Shown piece after piece: positions 11,150 through 21,632 of a stretch of DNA of 64,000 nucleotides. The notes under the pieces were generated by a model. The model worked only from the letters and a program-made list of their open reading frames with translations. It searched no databases and was not told where the DNA came from. A program made the position numbers and the translations under genes. This DNA is from Odontocerum albicorne. Taxonomy: Eukaryota > Arthropoda > Insecta > Trichoptera > Odontoceridae. The stretch covers positions 992,001-1,056,000 of the forward strand of contig OX463838.1 of NCBI GenBank assembly GCA_949825065.1, written 5' to 3'. Numbering within the stretch: position 1 is the first letter of the stretch; every line of letters begins with the position of its first letter.

Positions 11150-11570
11150 AACCAAAATGAAATGCCGAGGAACGTGACTAACGCATGAACTGCTGTATGT
11201 CGTGCGTATTCTAAATGAAATGCCGAGGAACGTGACTGACGCATGAACTGCTGTATGTCGTGCGTATTCTAAATGAAATGCCGAGGAACGTGACTGACGC
11301 ATGAACTTCTGTATGTCGTGCGTATTCTAAATGAAATGCCGAGGAACGTGACTGACGCATGAACTGCTGTATGTCGTGCGTATTCTAAATGAAATGCCGA
11401 GGAACGTGACTGACGCATGAACTTCTGTATGTCGTGCGTATTCTAAATGAAATGCCGAGGAACGTGACTGACGCATGAACTGCTGTATGTCGTGCGTATT
11501 CTAAATGAAATGCCGAGGAACGTGACTGACACAGGAACTTCTGTATGTCGTGCGTATTCGTATCCAATCC
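11150..11570. repeat. 58-bp tandem repeat, 7 copies
   Basis: The unit contains ATGCCGAGGAACGTGACTGA and recurs every 58 bp from 11163 to 11511. Two unit variants (GAACTGCTG and GAACTTCTG) alternate in part, suggesting expansion of a two-unit block. ORFs across it are satellite translations. Confidence 0.95.
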
Positions 11571-11739
11571 CTTGGACATTCCGCTGTACGCACTCTGCTC
11601 TACAACTCATCGCGTCAGCGCATAAGTGGACTAACTCGGTCATGCAACCTTTTATGTTACATCGCCAGTAACGACGAGTTTTTTTTCATATTCTCTCTGC
11701 GCTAAATGTGACCGAAGAACTGATAGCCTCTCTGAGACG

Positions 11740-12363
11740 TTAACATTTCCCTTCCTGTGCTAAAAAAATCCGGCCGTTCCGGTGATGTGTATTCAATACA
11801 CATCAATACATATGTAAAAATGAGCGATTTAAAATCGAAAAAAATAAGAATATTCATAGCCAATCGTTTAAATTAATTAATCTTGAAGTCAAAAGTGATA
11901 ATAATTGAAATTTCATTGCTGAAAACATGAAAAAAAAAAACATCGGACGACGTTCACAAAACGGACGGAGCGACCACCTCGAACGAAAGCCGCCGGCTGG
12001 CTACTAAAAAGAGAGAAGCGAGCGAACTGAGATTCTATTTTTTGCGTTCCCATATACCGAAGTAGAGTGAGACGTGAATAGTGTCGCTTTTTCACCCATG
12101 GCGGTTTTTTAGAATGAATATACCTACGTCACACACTGGCACACGTTTGATTGTATTGATGAATTTATTCCCGATTTTCACAAAATATCTCTGATGTGGC
12201 CGATAAGTGCTAATTATTATTAATATTATTTTTTCATTCAATGTGTAAATGTATTACGGAGCAATACATAAATCTGAACCCAGTATTTATTGTATTTATA
12301 GAGATATTAAAATTTTCATAAGCAATGTGTACTAGTTACAGATCACAGGACAGGAAGGGTTAA
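11740..12363. mobile_element. piggyBac-type MITE, copy B (complete)
   Basis: TTAA stands at both outer borders (11740-11743, 12360-12363). The ends are imperfectly inverted: TTAACATTTCCCTTCCTGTG on the left, CACAGGACAGGAAGGGTTAA on the right. Its right half matches 1-318. An inverted relative is at 20243-20881. It has no transposase and is about 620 bp long, so it is non-autonomous. Confidence 0.8.
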
Positions 12364-12364
12364 G

Positions 12365-12650
12365 TTATTCTAAAATAGAGAGATTTGTGCCTCGTTCTAT
12401 CCACGAAATACCCAACATTCGTTTCCAGCACCACATATCGAAAGAGTCTAACCCTTCATCTTTCTCTGGCCTTCATTGTCCAAGTGTCTGAGGCTAACAG
12501 GGATTTTGAAAAAAATCGAGTTTCAACAAGACGTACATTTATTTCCTTGCGAGATATCTACTTCTCCAGACCAGTCCTAGCCTCATCATAGCATTTTTCT
12601 TCGTGTCTATTATTCTCTTGATACCAGTTTTAAATTCGTAGTTATCAGTA
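12365..12650 (-). pseudogene. non-LTR RT fragment, degraded
   Basis: The minus strand reads LDSFDMWCWKRMLGISWIER near 12460-12395, the FEMWCWRRMLRISW-type block of insect endonuclease/reverse-transcriptase ORFs. The upstream reading is shifted and interrupted. It abuts the TTAA of the MITE. Confidence 0.55.
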
Positions 12651-12651
12651 A

Positions 12652-13770
12652 TACGAGGGTTGCTACTTAAGTTTTGAGATATGGCAACGCCAGTGTAGAT
12701 ACGTCAAATCTGACATCAGCATCGTAAAGTTTGACGTTTTTAATGGTATACGTGCTCAGAAAGTTTTGTCATACGAGTGCTATTTGTGTTGTTTACAGTG
12801 AATTGAAAAAATCATCTCGGCCAAAAATGGAATTAAATCGTGAACATTTTCGTGCGATGATTTTTTATTATTTTCGACGTGGACTAACTCAACAACAGTG
12901 TGCCGATCAACTCACTTCGACTTTTGGTGATGAAGCACCATCCCGGGCCACTGTGTTTCCCTGGTTTTCCGAATTCAATCGTGGTCGTAGTTCGCTCCAG
13001 GACGAACTTCCTGAAGGTCGTCCGAAATCGGTTGTTGTGCCAGAAAACATCGATGCTGTGCGTGAACTGATATTGCAAGATCGTCATGTGACTTATCGTC
13101 ATATTGAGGCATGTTTGGGCATTAGTTCCAGTCGCATACATTCAAAATTGCATGAACATTTGACCGTCAAAAAGATTTGTTCGCGTTGGATACCGCATAA
13201 TTTGACAATCGCTAAAAAAAAAGGCTCGTGTCGATTGGTCCAAAGAAATGTTGAAAAAATTTGATCGCGGTGCTTCAAACGACATCTATAAGATCGTGAC
13301 GGGCGACGAATCATGGATCTATGCATATGAGCCAGAAATTAAACAGCAGTCAACTGTATGGGTCTTTCAAGACGAGCCAAATCCAACAAAAGTTGTTCAT
13401 GCACGAAGCACTTCGAAGCAAATGGTGGCTTGTTTCTTCGGTATAAATGGTCATGTCGCAACAATGCCTTTAGTGGAACGTCGTACGGTCAATTCTGAAT
13501 GGTATACCACCATTTGTTTGCCAGAAGTGTTCGGAGAAATGAGGAAAACCAACCGCCGAAGACAGATCATTCTCCACCACGACAATGCGAGCTCTCACAC
13601 ATCGGTTCAAACAAGTGACTTTTTGAGCACTCAAAACATCGAATTGATGGGTCATCTGCCGTACAGCCTTGATTTGGCACCCAATGACTTCTTTTTATTT
13701 CCGAACATCAAAAATAAATTGCGAGGTCAACGATTTTTGACGCCTGAAGAAGCGGTTGATGCACGGCCAT
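12652..13770 (+). mobile_element. mariner element, 3'-truncated
   Basis: The left terminus TACGAGGGTTGCTACTTAAG begins at 12652 and is typical of a widespread insect mariner group. The transposase gene runs from 12827 to about 13765 and then stops matching; the last roughly 40 codons and the right terminal repeat are missing. Downstream sequence to 14150 carries no recognised feature. Confidence 0.85.
12827..13770 (+). pseudogene. mariner transposase, frameshifted and truncated
   Basis: The start is MELNREHFRAMIFYYF at 12827. The N-terminal helix-turn-helix (RRGLTQQQCADQLTSTFGDE) and linker are complete. An A9 run at 13214-13222 looks one base too long: frame 12731-13264 is lost there, and frame 13248-13865 continues LKKFDRGASNDIYKIVTGDE. 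The catalytic triad is visible as GDESW, LHHDNASSH and PNDFFLF, the DD34D arrangement. It breaks off after TPEEAVDA. The upstream in-frame Met at 12731 is not needed. Confidence 0.9.
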
Positions 13771-14299
13771 GCATAAAATCACCTAGTCTATTAGTCACGT
13801 ATCACCGAGCGAACCACTTTGGTGTGGCCTTGGCCTTAGAGAACGGACTCTCAAGGGCGTTCTAACTCAGTTATATATTCTCCATATAGGTTGAATATTT
13901 AAAATTTCTATCTTAATTTAAACTCTGTAAATATTTTGTATCAATTTGTTAATCTACGAGTACGATCTATTCAAGTTGGGTTTGAGATAAAATATTCGTT
14001 GATAAGAACTTGAATACCTTAACCATTTTTTTAAACATGAAGTGTACTTGGATGGTGTCTTAATACTGGGGTTCAGAAGCTGATGGACGCAAGCCTCATG
14101 GTTGGCTTTCGCTGCGCTCAAGCAGACATTACCTCTTGGAATTTACTAGTTCATCACTCCTTCTTCGCGTCGTCCTTTACAGTCCATGTCATCAGACTGT
14201 GAAACCAGTTACCGGATGCCATAAGACTATTGTCCTCTTACCTTCATTTTTTTACTTTTACTGCAATGCACAGTATAGAATATTACTGCAATACACAGT
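13771..14299. other. non-coding stretch with a faint LINE trace
   Basis: 14155-14225 (CGTCGTCCTTTACAGTCCATG...) resembles the family-J LINE tail seen at 28354 and 39400, strongly diverged. Otherwise nothing is recognised. Confidence 0.35.
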
Positions 14300-14372
14300 A
14301 TAGGAGTTGCACGTTCGATTCCCATTGGAATCCAGATGTTTTTTTAAGGATTCCCAGTCTGGTTTTTATTTC
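14300..14372 (+). mobile_element. SINE fragment
   Basis: It contains a B-box-like GTTCGATTCCCATTGGAATC and the following AATTCCAGTCTGG-type block found behind the tRNA head of the SINE at 19820-20035. The head 5' half and the tail are missing. Confidence 0.55.
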
Positions 14373-14374
14373 TT

Positions 14375-14526
14375 CTTCTTCTTCCCAGTGTCATGTCAGG
14401 TCCCCACAACGTTAAATATCACCTGAGAGTAGACGTCTTTGTCCCCGGCAGCCCGAAAAAGATTTCCAACGCCTCTTATGCCAGTCCGATCACGTATATT
14501 GCGGAGCCAGGAGATTTGCCTTTGCG
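14375..14526 (-). pseudogene. non-LTR family-C 3' fragment
   Basis: This is a short 3' piece of family C on the minus strand: TTCTTCTTCTTCCCAGTGTC at its left edge, then the codons for RNIRDW...LFRAAGDKD...IFNVVGT in degraded form. It is directly abutted by a family-J LINE tail, suggesting insertion of J into C. Confidence 0.7.
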
Positions 14527-14967
14527 GTTTTTATTTATTTTATTTAACACTTTTATTGCAAATACAATTTGGCGGGCTTAGTGCCAGGCGGCAATCTCTT
14601 CCAGCCAACCAGACAAAAGTAAATGAAGCAAGGAACGTGGTCGTATAAATCATTCAAATGACTATCCATCCCCACGAAATCCATAAATATATACGTGAGC
14701 ACATGCCCACGAATCCCACAAAGACGGACGGTCACCCGAACATATTTTTTCATATTAAGTGAGATATCAATCAAAAGGAAAGGAAGGGATGGTGGAGAGG
14801 AAAGGAAAAGAAAAATCAGGAATGAAACACGTTATTTTACTGACTAGAAATTAAGAGTTTTTTCAGTCGCTTCTTAAAGCATGCCAAGGACGGAGCGAGT
14901 CTTATATTGGTTTGTAACTGATTCCAGAGTCTCACTGCATGGACAGTAAAGGACGACGTTTTTACTT
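14527..14967 (-). mobile_element. LINE family-J 3' end, copy 1
   Basis: On the minus strand this reads the end of the ORF (VRLWNQLQTNIRLAPSLACF-type codons) and the 3' UTR to TGTATTTGCAATAAAAGTGT plus an A/T-rich tail. Other copies are at 28354-28805, 39400-39747, 39811-40215 and 59450-59945. The last 70 bp of the UTR resemble the tails of the SINEs in this window. Confidence 0.8.
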
Positions 14968-15059
14968 AGGGCGTCTTAAATATTTTTTTGGTAGGTTGGA
15001 AGAGATCCCGACATGATAATAATCCAAACAGGTTGAACTGTATATGACGGAAATGTATG

Positions 15060-15280
15060 ATAATAATATAATACAACTTGTGGCTCTGGAATTGCGCATT
15101 CTCGATCCCCGGTATACTTGTACTTCTAAAATGCAATAATATAATACAACTTGTGGCTCTAGAATTGCGCATTCTCGATCCCCGGTATACTTGTACTTCT
15201 AAAATGTAATAATATAATACAACTTGTGGCTCTGGAATTGCGCATTCTCGATTCCCGGTATACTTGTACTTCTAAAATGA
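15060..15280. repeat. 73-bp tandem repeat, 3 copies
   Basis: The unit contains AATACAACTTGTGGCTCTGG and CCCCGGTATACTTGTACTTC. The anchor TGGCTCT is at 15081, 15154 and 15227. Confidence 0.95.
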
Positions 15281-15289
15281 CTTCTCCAG

Positions 15290-15777
15290 ACTTTTAAGGA
15301 ACCTTTTTGAACTGCTTTTTAATTAACTATTGTATTATTCCCCGTGCTGAAGGAGGTTTGTAAAGTGACAAATATCTGATTCCACCCTGTGTATTTTGTT
15401 TTCAATGTGTTGTTCAATGAAAGGTATTTTGTGTCTGTATTTTTAATTTATTCGCTGGAGATTGATTGAGTGGTGTGGGGAAGATTTTTATTTTTGTTGA
15501 TGCTTGCGGTATGCACATTTTGATTTTTGTTTGTGAGCATCTGTATTCCCCTTTCACACTGACGCCAAAAGTGACGCACGATTCGGTGCAGTGAGGGTTG
15601 TCTGCTTTTGGACGTCCTGTATTATATTGGTGGCTTGTATACGCCTTTTTTTGTATTTTTTTTTAAATAAATTCGATTCCTTTTTATTGTATGAAGCACA
15701 CACTACTGATTTATTATTATTGTTATAAGGTACATTGCACTATTTATAGATAAATAAAATTACAAAAAAAAAAAACC
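15290..15777 (+). mobile_element. LINE 3'-UTR-like segment (family K), copy 1
   Basis: The segment ends in ATTGTTATAAGGTACATTGC, then AATAAAATTACAAAAAAAAAA. The same end (TTGTTATAAGGTACATTGCA...AATAAATAC) closes 18400-18690, so both look like 3' ends of one non-LTR family. No ORF survives. Confidence 0.5.
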
Positions 15778-16284
15778 AGTGATGTAAAAATAAAAAATGT
15801 TCGTGTGTAATGGCAATTCCATATTCGAGCACGCACTTTCTTCAATGCTTTCGCTTTGAAAGCGTAACGCATGCAAAACCATAAGAGAGAATGTGGCAAG
15901 TGCACCAGCACAGAAGAACGAGACGCTAGAACACTTCAGAATGTGTATTTTCAGACTCAAATCGTTTATATACTTTCCAGATTTAATAAAATAAAAGTGG
16001 CCGTACTTATAGGCATCGTTATACCCATAAGATGTTTCCACTTTCAAGAGGAATAGTTTAACATGACGAATTCGACGTTTCGAATTGACGATCTTTCTGC
16101 ACAGGCGTTCTGGGCGTCCAGTGCATTAACCATAAATCCAATGCAGTAGCGTTTCTCAACTAATTTAGTCACGGAATGTTAAAATATTTTGAGCGTAATA
16201 AATAAAAAAAATTAAATGCGTCTTAGTAGGGAGATTCTTTCTTGGTTCATGGTCGAAATAATATACCTTTGGATTGAAAGTATC
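15778..16284. other. non-coding stretch
   Basis: No recognised element; short ORFs on both strands only. Confidence 0.4.
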
Positions 16285-17132
16285 TTCTTCCCAGTGTCAT
16301 GTCAGGTCCCCCCAATGTTGAATATCACCTGAGAGTAGACATCTTTGTCCCCGGCAGCCCTAAAAAGATCCCCAGCGCCTCTTATACCAGTTCAATCACG
16401 TATATTGCGGAGCCAGGAGATTTGTCTCATGTCAACACCTCTTCGACCCTCTATTTTGCCTTGGATGATCAGGTGCAGTAATTTGTACTTTGCTCCTCTA
16501 AGTACATGATCCAAATAGGACACCTTTTCGATTTTAATATTAGTCAGCAACTCTCTATCAACTTTGGCTCTTTGAAGAACCCTCGAGTTGCTGACCATAT
16601 CCGTCCAGGGTATCCGCAGCATTCTCCGGTGCATCCACATTTCGAATGCTTCCAGTCGATTCATGCTACCAACTTTGAGGGTCCACGATTACACTCCATG
16701 CAATAACAACACTGACCAAACGTAGCATTTGAATAACCGTTATCGAAGTTTCAAGTTTAGATTAACATCGCAGAATACGCTTCTCATTTTACTAAAAGCC
16801 GCACGAGACGATTCAATTCTGCACTTGACTTCGGTTTCTGGGTCGAGGTCTTCCACTAGGATACTTCCGAGGTATTTAAATGTTTTCACTCTCTCTATAT
16901 CAGCACTGTTCAATGTAAGACGTGCTCCTGCGTGATCCTGCCGGCCAAACACCATGAACTTAGTTTTACTCACGTTCATGTTCAGCCCCAGCCTCACACC
17001 GGCTCCATTAATTCTATCTATAAGCGTTTGAAGGTCGTCAATACTGTCTGCCAGAACAACCGTGTCATTTGCGTACCCGATGTTATTGACGCATACACCA
17101 TTCACTTTGACTCCCAGATTCAAGTTATATGA
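16285..17132 (-). pseudogene. non-LTR retrotransposon RT, palm to C-terminus (family C)
   Basis: This is the best family-C copy. Minus-strand 17123-16740 reads MNLGVKVNGVCVNNIGYAND, TVVLADSIDDLQTLIDRING, then NMNVSKTKFMVFGRQDHAGA. YANDTVVLAD is the RT active-site box (usually YADD; here the second residue pair is AND). After a stop or shift it continues MNRLEAFEMWMHRRMLRIPW and KIEGRRGVDMRQISWLRNIR to a TGACACTGGGAAG end. 5'-truncated. Confidence 0.85.
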
Positions 17133-17639
17133 AAGTATCTAATGCCTTTAAATTGAAAGATACGCCAGGAGGAAGCAACACGTTTCGTTCTTTTTCATGT
17201 CTCATAAATAAATGCAGTCACCCTGTAAACGTGCCTGTCAGGCAAAAATATTACAAGGCTTTTACTCTTAATTAAACGATAAATATGGTAAGGGTGGTTT
17301 TCCACTAAGCGAAACACGAATCCAAACACGGAGCGTAGCCAGTCACAGCCGTTTCTTAGTATTTACGTCGAGAGGTTTGGTAGAACACGTACACAGTGGA
17401 TGTAATGCGCAGGTTCTGGACTACAATTACAGACAGAGAAAATTTAGTACACAAGCTGTGCAGTAAGAATGACCTGACCCAAATATCGTCTCGTCCGCCA
17501 GATATCAACGTACCTAAAATATTTGTATCTTTAAACGTGTATTTTTTTTCATTTCATTATTTTTCATGGAATCCTTGATTCTGATTTACTTTTTTGCATA
17601 AAATCATCCACTCTAACTTTTGCTGAATTCTTTCAGTAT
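17133..17639. other. non-coding stretch
   Basis: No element or exon recognised. Confidence 0.4.
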
Positions 17640-18330
17640 GTTATATACTTGCCATTCCATATCCCTCTTAACGTTTCCATTGCATTATACGAGTATATAG
17701 GGGAACTTCGTTTATATAAGGTCAATGTAAACGAAATCCCCCTATACATATTGCAATGGAAAAGTTAAGATGGATATCGAACGGCGTGAAGCGATAGAAA
17801 GGGCCTCCAAAACATATATACATATTAGAACCGGCCAGTATCAAAATCTGCCAAGATGATGATCCTGAATAGTATTTTGGTGCCAATTTTAATATGTGAA
17901 ACGTGGACGTGGAAAAAAAACTGAGAGGATGCTGTAGAAATGCGTGCACTAAGAAAAACACATGGTGTGACAATGCATGACAGAATACGGAATAAAGTGA
18001 TAAGGGATGAATGTGAACTTAAGGCTGATGTGTTGAGTAAGATGAAGAACACGTTGGAATAGTTTGGGCATGTGGAACGAACGAAGATAAACAAAATAGA
18101 TATACCTTTATAGTTCAAATGTGAGTGGAAGATCAAAGAATGCATAGTTGGACCATGTGAATGGCTTTCTGAAAGAAGGAAACTTCGAAAGACAGAGAAA
18201 TTGTATAAGTTGTATGAAAAGGTGTATGGTTGAAGAAGATACTAGAGGTGTGTCGAGATAGGAAAGTATGGCGCTCTGTCCCCTCTACTTGCCTCAACAG
18301 GGAAATGGCGTGATGATATGTGTACCTTTA
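17640..18330 (+). pseudogene. non-LTR retrotransposon C-terminal fragment (family B)
   Basis: Interrupted plus-strand reading: MTEYGIK, IRDECELKADVLSKMKNTLE, then FGHVERTKINK, WLSERRKLRKTEKLYKLYEK and CVEIGKYGALCPLYLPQQGN. This block order is the tail of a common insect endonuclease/reverse-transcriptase family. The end (CAGGGAAATGGCGTGATGAT) matches the start of the reversed copies at 3590 and 4400. Confidence 0.7.
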
Positions 18331-18399
18331 AAACTTTTGATCTATAAAAGAAGGCTGATTGCAGAATATACTCGTATGTTAAAAAATGTTGAATTTGTA

Positions 18400-18690
18400 C
18401 CGTACTTTTAATTTCGCATGAATGTCAAGAGTGACACTCGGCGTGGTGATGTGCGGGCGGCCTGCCTTGAGACGGTATCGTATCGTATTAATGACTTGTG
18501 TATATTGTTATTTTTGTCTTGTGTACTTGCATATTTATGTTATTTGAATTGTTTTATTGTATATTTTATTATTATTATTATTTAATTTTGTCATTTTATT
18601 GACTCAAACAATCACTACTTGTATTTTTTAAATATTGTTATAAGGTACATTGCACTGTTGACGAAAAAAATAAATACAAAATTCGACTAC
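18400..18690 (+). mobile_element. LINE 3'-UTR-like segment (family K), copy 2
   Basis: It shares TTGTTATAAGGTACATTGCA and an A-rich AATAAATAC end with 15290-15777. No coding remains. Confidence 0.5.
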
Positions 18691-18902
18691 ATAAGTCGAA
18701 ATTGAAATCCTTGTTGCAGATGATCCTGCATTTTGAATAAACAACTTCGTACCTTTCTCATTCTTACTTTGATCTCTTTAGACTGGTCCATTTGATCATT
18801 CAGCCAGCATCTCAGGGTTGAACTCAGTTAACAATTATTATTTTTATAATAAAGGTTACCCTTGCCCGCACTTTACTTTTCCCGTCAATCGTTAGTTTTA
18901 AC

Positions 18903-19455
18903 TTGATATGTTCAATATCAAGCCTCTCTCATTACAAACCATGCTAACCCTCTCTAGTAATTATTGATATGTTCAATATCAAGCCTTCTTCATTACAAAA
19001 CATGCTAACCCTCTCTAGTAATTATTGATATGTTCAATATCAAGCCTCTCTCATTACAAAACATGCTAACCCTCTCTAGTAATTATTGATATGTTCAATA
19101 TCAAGCCTCTCTCATTACAAACCATGCTAACCCTCTCTAGTAATTATTGATATGTTCAATATCAAGCCTCTCTCATTACAAACCATGCTAACCCTCTTTA
19201 GTAATTATTGATATGTTCAATATCAAGCCTCTCTCATTACAAACCATGCTAACCCCCTCTAGTAATTATTGATATGTTCAATATCAAGCCTCTCTCATTA
19301 CAAAACATGCTAACCCCCTCTAGTAATTATTGATATGTTCAATATCAAGCCTCTCTCATAACAAACCATGCTAACCCTCTCTAGTAATTATTGATATGTT
19401 CAATATCAAGCCTCTCTCATTACAAACCATGCTAACCCTCTCTAGTAATTATTGA
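18903..19455. repeat. 61-bp tandem repeat, 9 copies, each with a hairpin
   Basis: The anchor GATATGTTCAATATC recurs every 61 bp from 18905 to 19393. Each unit carries CTTGATATGTTCAATATCAAG, an inverted repeat that could form a short stem. Units differ by one to three bases. Confidence 0.95.
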
Positions 19456-19819
19456 AGACTCTTTAAATATCCGCAATAAGAATAGTGTCAATAGCATAAC
19501 GAATGTTATTTAATTACTAATTTGACCATTTATGACTATTCCACTATTTATTGCAAATGTTAAATGTGTTAACAGTCAACGTATACAATACCTCGAAAAT
19601 ATCAACTTTCGCTTTCCATCGATTTAGTGATAACGCGGCCAAGGTCCGGTGGTTTCTAATTTACCACTCGGGCCAAAGGTCTGGGACTGGATCGCGATTG
19701 TCTGTTAACTCGATAAAGATCTTTGATAGTTTTTCAATGAGTCTTGTCCTTCCTTCTTGCTGTTTTCCTTGGTGTAAATAAAATTTGATTTATTTGGAAA
19801 TTATCTCGCGATTGCCTCC

Positions 19820-20035
19820 GTGACAACCTCTATAGCCTAGTTGGTGAGATGCCTGTTTTTCAATCCGAATGTTGCGGGTTCGATTCCCATTGATTCTTTT
19901 AAAAATAATTCCAGTCTGGTTTTCACTCAAGGTTTCATTGACATCTTTCTGGTTAGTTGCAAGAGATTGTGATATAATAAGCCCGCCAGGTTGTACTGCA
20001 TACAATGAAAAACGGATAATAAAAAAAAAACAAAG
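19820..20035 (+). mobile_element. tRNA-derived SINE, copy S1
   Basis: The head has pol III promoter boxes: A-box TAGCCTAGTTGGTGAG and B-box GGGTTCGATTCCC. The body contains ATTCCAGTCTGGTTTTCACT. The tail CTGGTTAGTTGCAAGAGATT...ATAAGCCCGCCAGGTTGTAC matches the 3' end of LINE family J. It ends in an A-rich run. The head does not fold into a convincing tRNA with a paired acceptor stem, so this is not a functional tRNA gene. Confidence 0.8.
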
Positions 20036-20242
20036 ATTAGACCACGGCTAGGCAACGTTTTAAGAGTTTTATGATAAGGATTATTATAACGCTCTACAAA
20101 GCCGAAGTTAGCCGATTATGACCGACAGTCTCTTTCTTAAGCCCGATGTGTATTACTTACCGCCGGGTACTATACGTGGTTTTAACTTCATCCATAGTTT
20201 ATATCTAGCAACGTCGATAGGGGATGGGGACAAGGGGCTTGT

Positions 20243-20881
20243 TTAACCTTTCCTTCCCTGTGTTGGGTATCTTCTACACGTTGCTTCTAATAACCATCAA
20301 TATATCTATAAATATAATAAATACAAGGTTAAGATTTTAGGTATTCCTCCATAATATATTTACGCATTGATTTAAAAAATAATATTAATAATAATCAGAA
20401 TTTATCGACTACATCGAGGTGTTTTGTAAAGATCGAAAACAAATTCGCATTTAAACGCGGCGAGTGCCTCGTCTTGATGATAGGTGAATAGTATGCGGGA
20501 AGCGCGACACTATATTCGCATCTCACTCTTGCATACTAGACTGAATTGCGAGAGCCTGAATTGTCTCAACTTCGCAAGCAAAGGCGTAAGCACCGGGGTA
20601 TGCGACTGACGTTCCGCGCCACTAGTAGCCTCTAGGCTTGCAAATAGGTTAGATGTACGCCCGTTCCGTGAGCGTTTTTTAATGTTTTCAGATGGTTTTT
20701 TAATGTTTTCAGCAAATAAATCTCAATTATTATAATTTTTAACTTCAATTATAATTAATTAAGGGGATTATCTATGAATGTTCTTATTTTTCCGATTTAA
20801 AATCGCTATTTTTTTATTGCGTACTCACTACCCAACACCGCAACACGCGTATTATTTTTATCACCGTAAGGGAAGGGTTAA
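20243..20881. mobile_element. piggyBac-type MITE, copy C (inverted)
   Basis: TTAA at both ends (20243-20246, 20878-20881) with TTAACCTTTCCTTCCCTGTG and GGAAGGGTTAA. Read on the other strand it follows copy B block by block (GCGATTTTAAATCGG, ACATTCATAGATAATC, ATTATTAATATTATTTTTT, GGAGGAATACCTAAAATCT) but is much more diverged, with its own insertions. Confidence 0.75.
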
Positions 20882-21560
20882 GATGTTTGATATTCATGAA
20901 TGCGTGAGTACCGCGACAGTTGAGCAGTAACACGTCAACAGTTACCATAGATAAATGTGTTTCCTCCCGAGATACAAAGAGAAGAAAAAAACATTTGCCA
21001 ATATAAAAGTTTAATAAATACAATACAGTAAGTCAAAATGACTGAAAATGCCGATAGATCTAACAAAAATTATGCTGTGTTATAATGACAAATAACTGAT
21101 TGCCTGCAACGCACCCAATGCAACCGTGTGCAGCGGTTCTAAAATAGCGACAAAATCCAGGTTCTTTTAGCAAGCAGCTATCTATCAAGAAGTAACGCGT
21201 GCCATTGATTTTCCCTTTCCGTTGACGCTGATTTCTTACACCGATGACACTGGCGAGTGATCCGGTCTAGAGACGCCAAGTGACAGGTGACAGTTGACGG
21301 GTAACAGGTGACGGCACGCGCGGGAATGTGGCGAGATGCCACCATCGCTGACACCGCCCACTACAGTGTCTTGGGAAGGAGGTGTGGCGCATACAAAAAC
21401 GTAAAGATCTGGAAACACTAGCGGTTCTTAATCTTTCACCATATACCTACAGAACGTCCTTGATTCACACCATATTATATGTGATTTCACTCGTTTTATG
21501 AAAAATCGTGAATCAATTAATTATAAGAGTAAAATATTCCCATATATACAAAAAAAAACT
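20882..21560. other. non-coding stretch
   Basis: 21230-21400 is locally GC-richer (GTGACAGGTGACAGTTGACG-type short repeats) but has no recognised protein on either strand. Confidence 0.4.
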
Positions 21561-21632
21561 AAATTTATGCGGATAAGAAACAGGATTTATCAATAAATAA
21601 TATAGTTGGTCCACTAATTACATTAATTCCCG

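Noticed and set aside
4088..19455. Regular repeats that could suggest a CRISPR array
   Set aside because: Units are contiguous with no unique spacers, and the context is eukaryotic.
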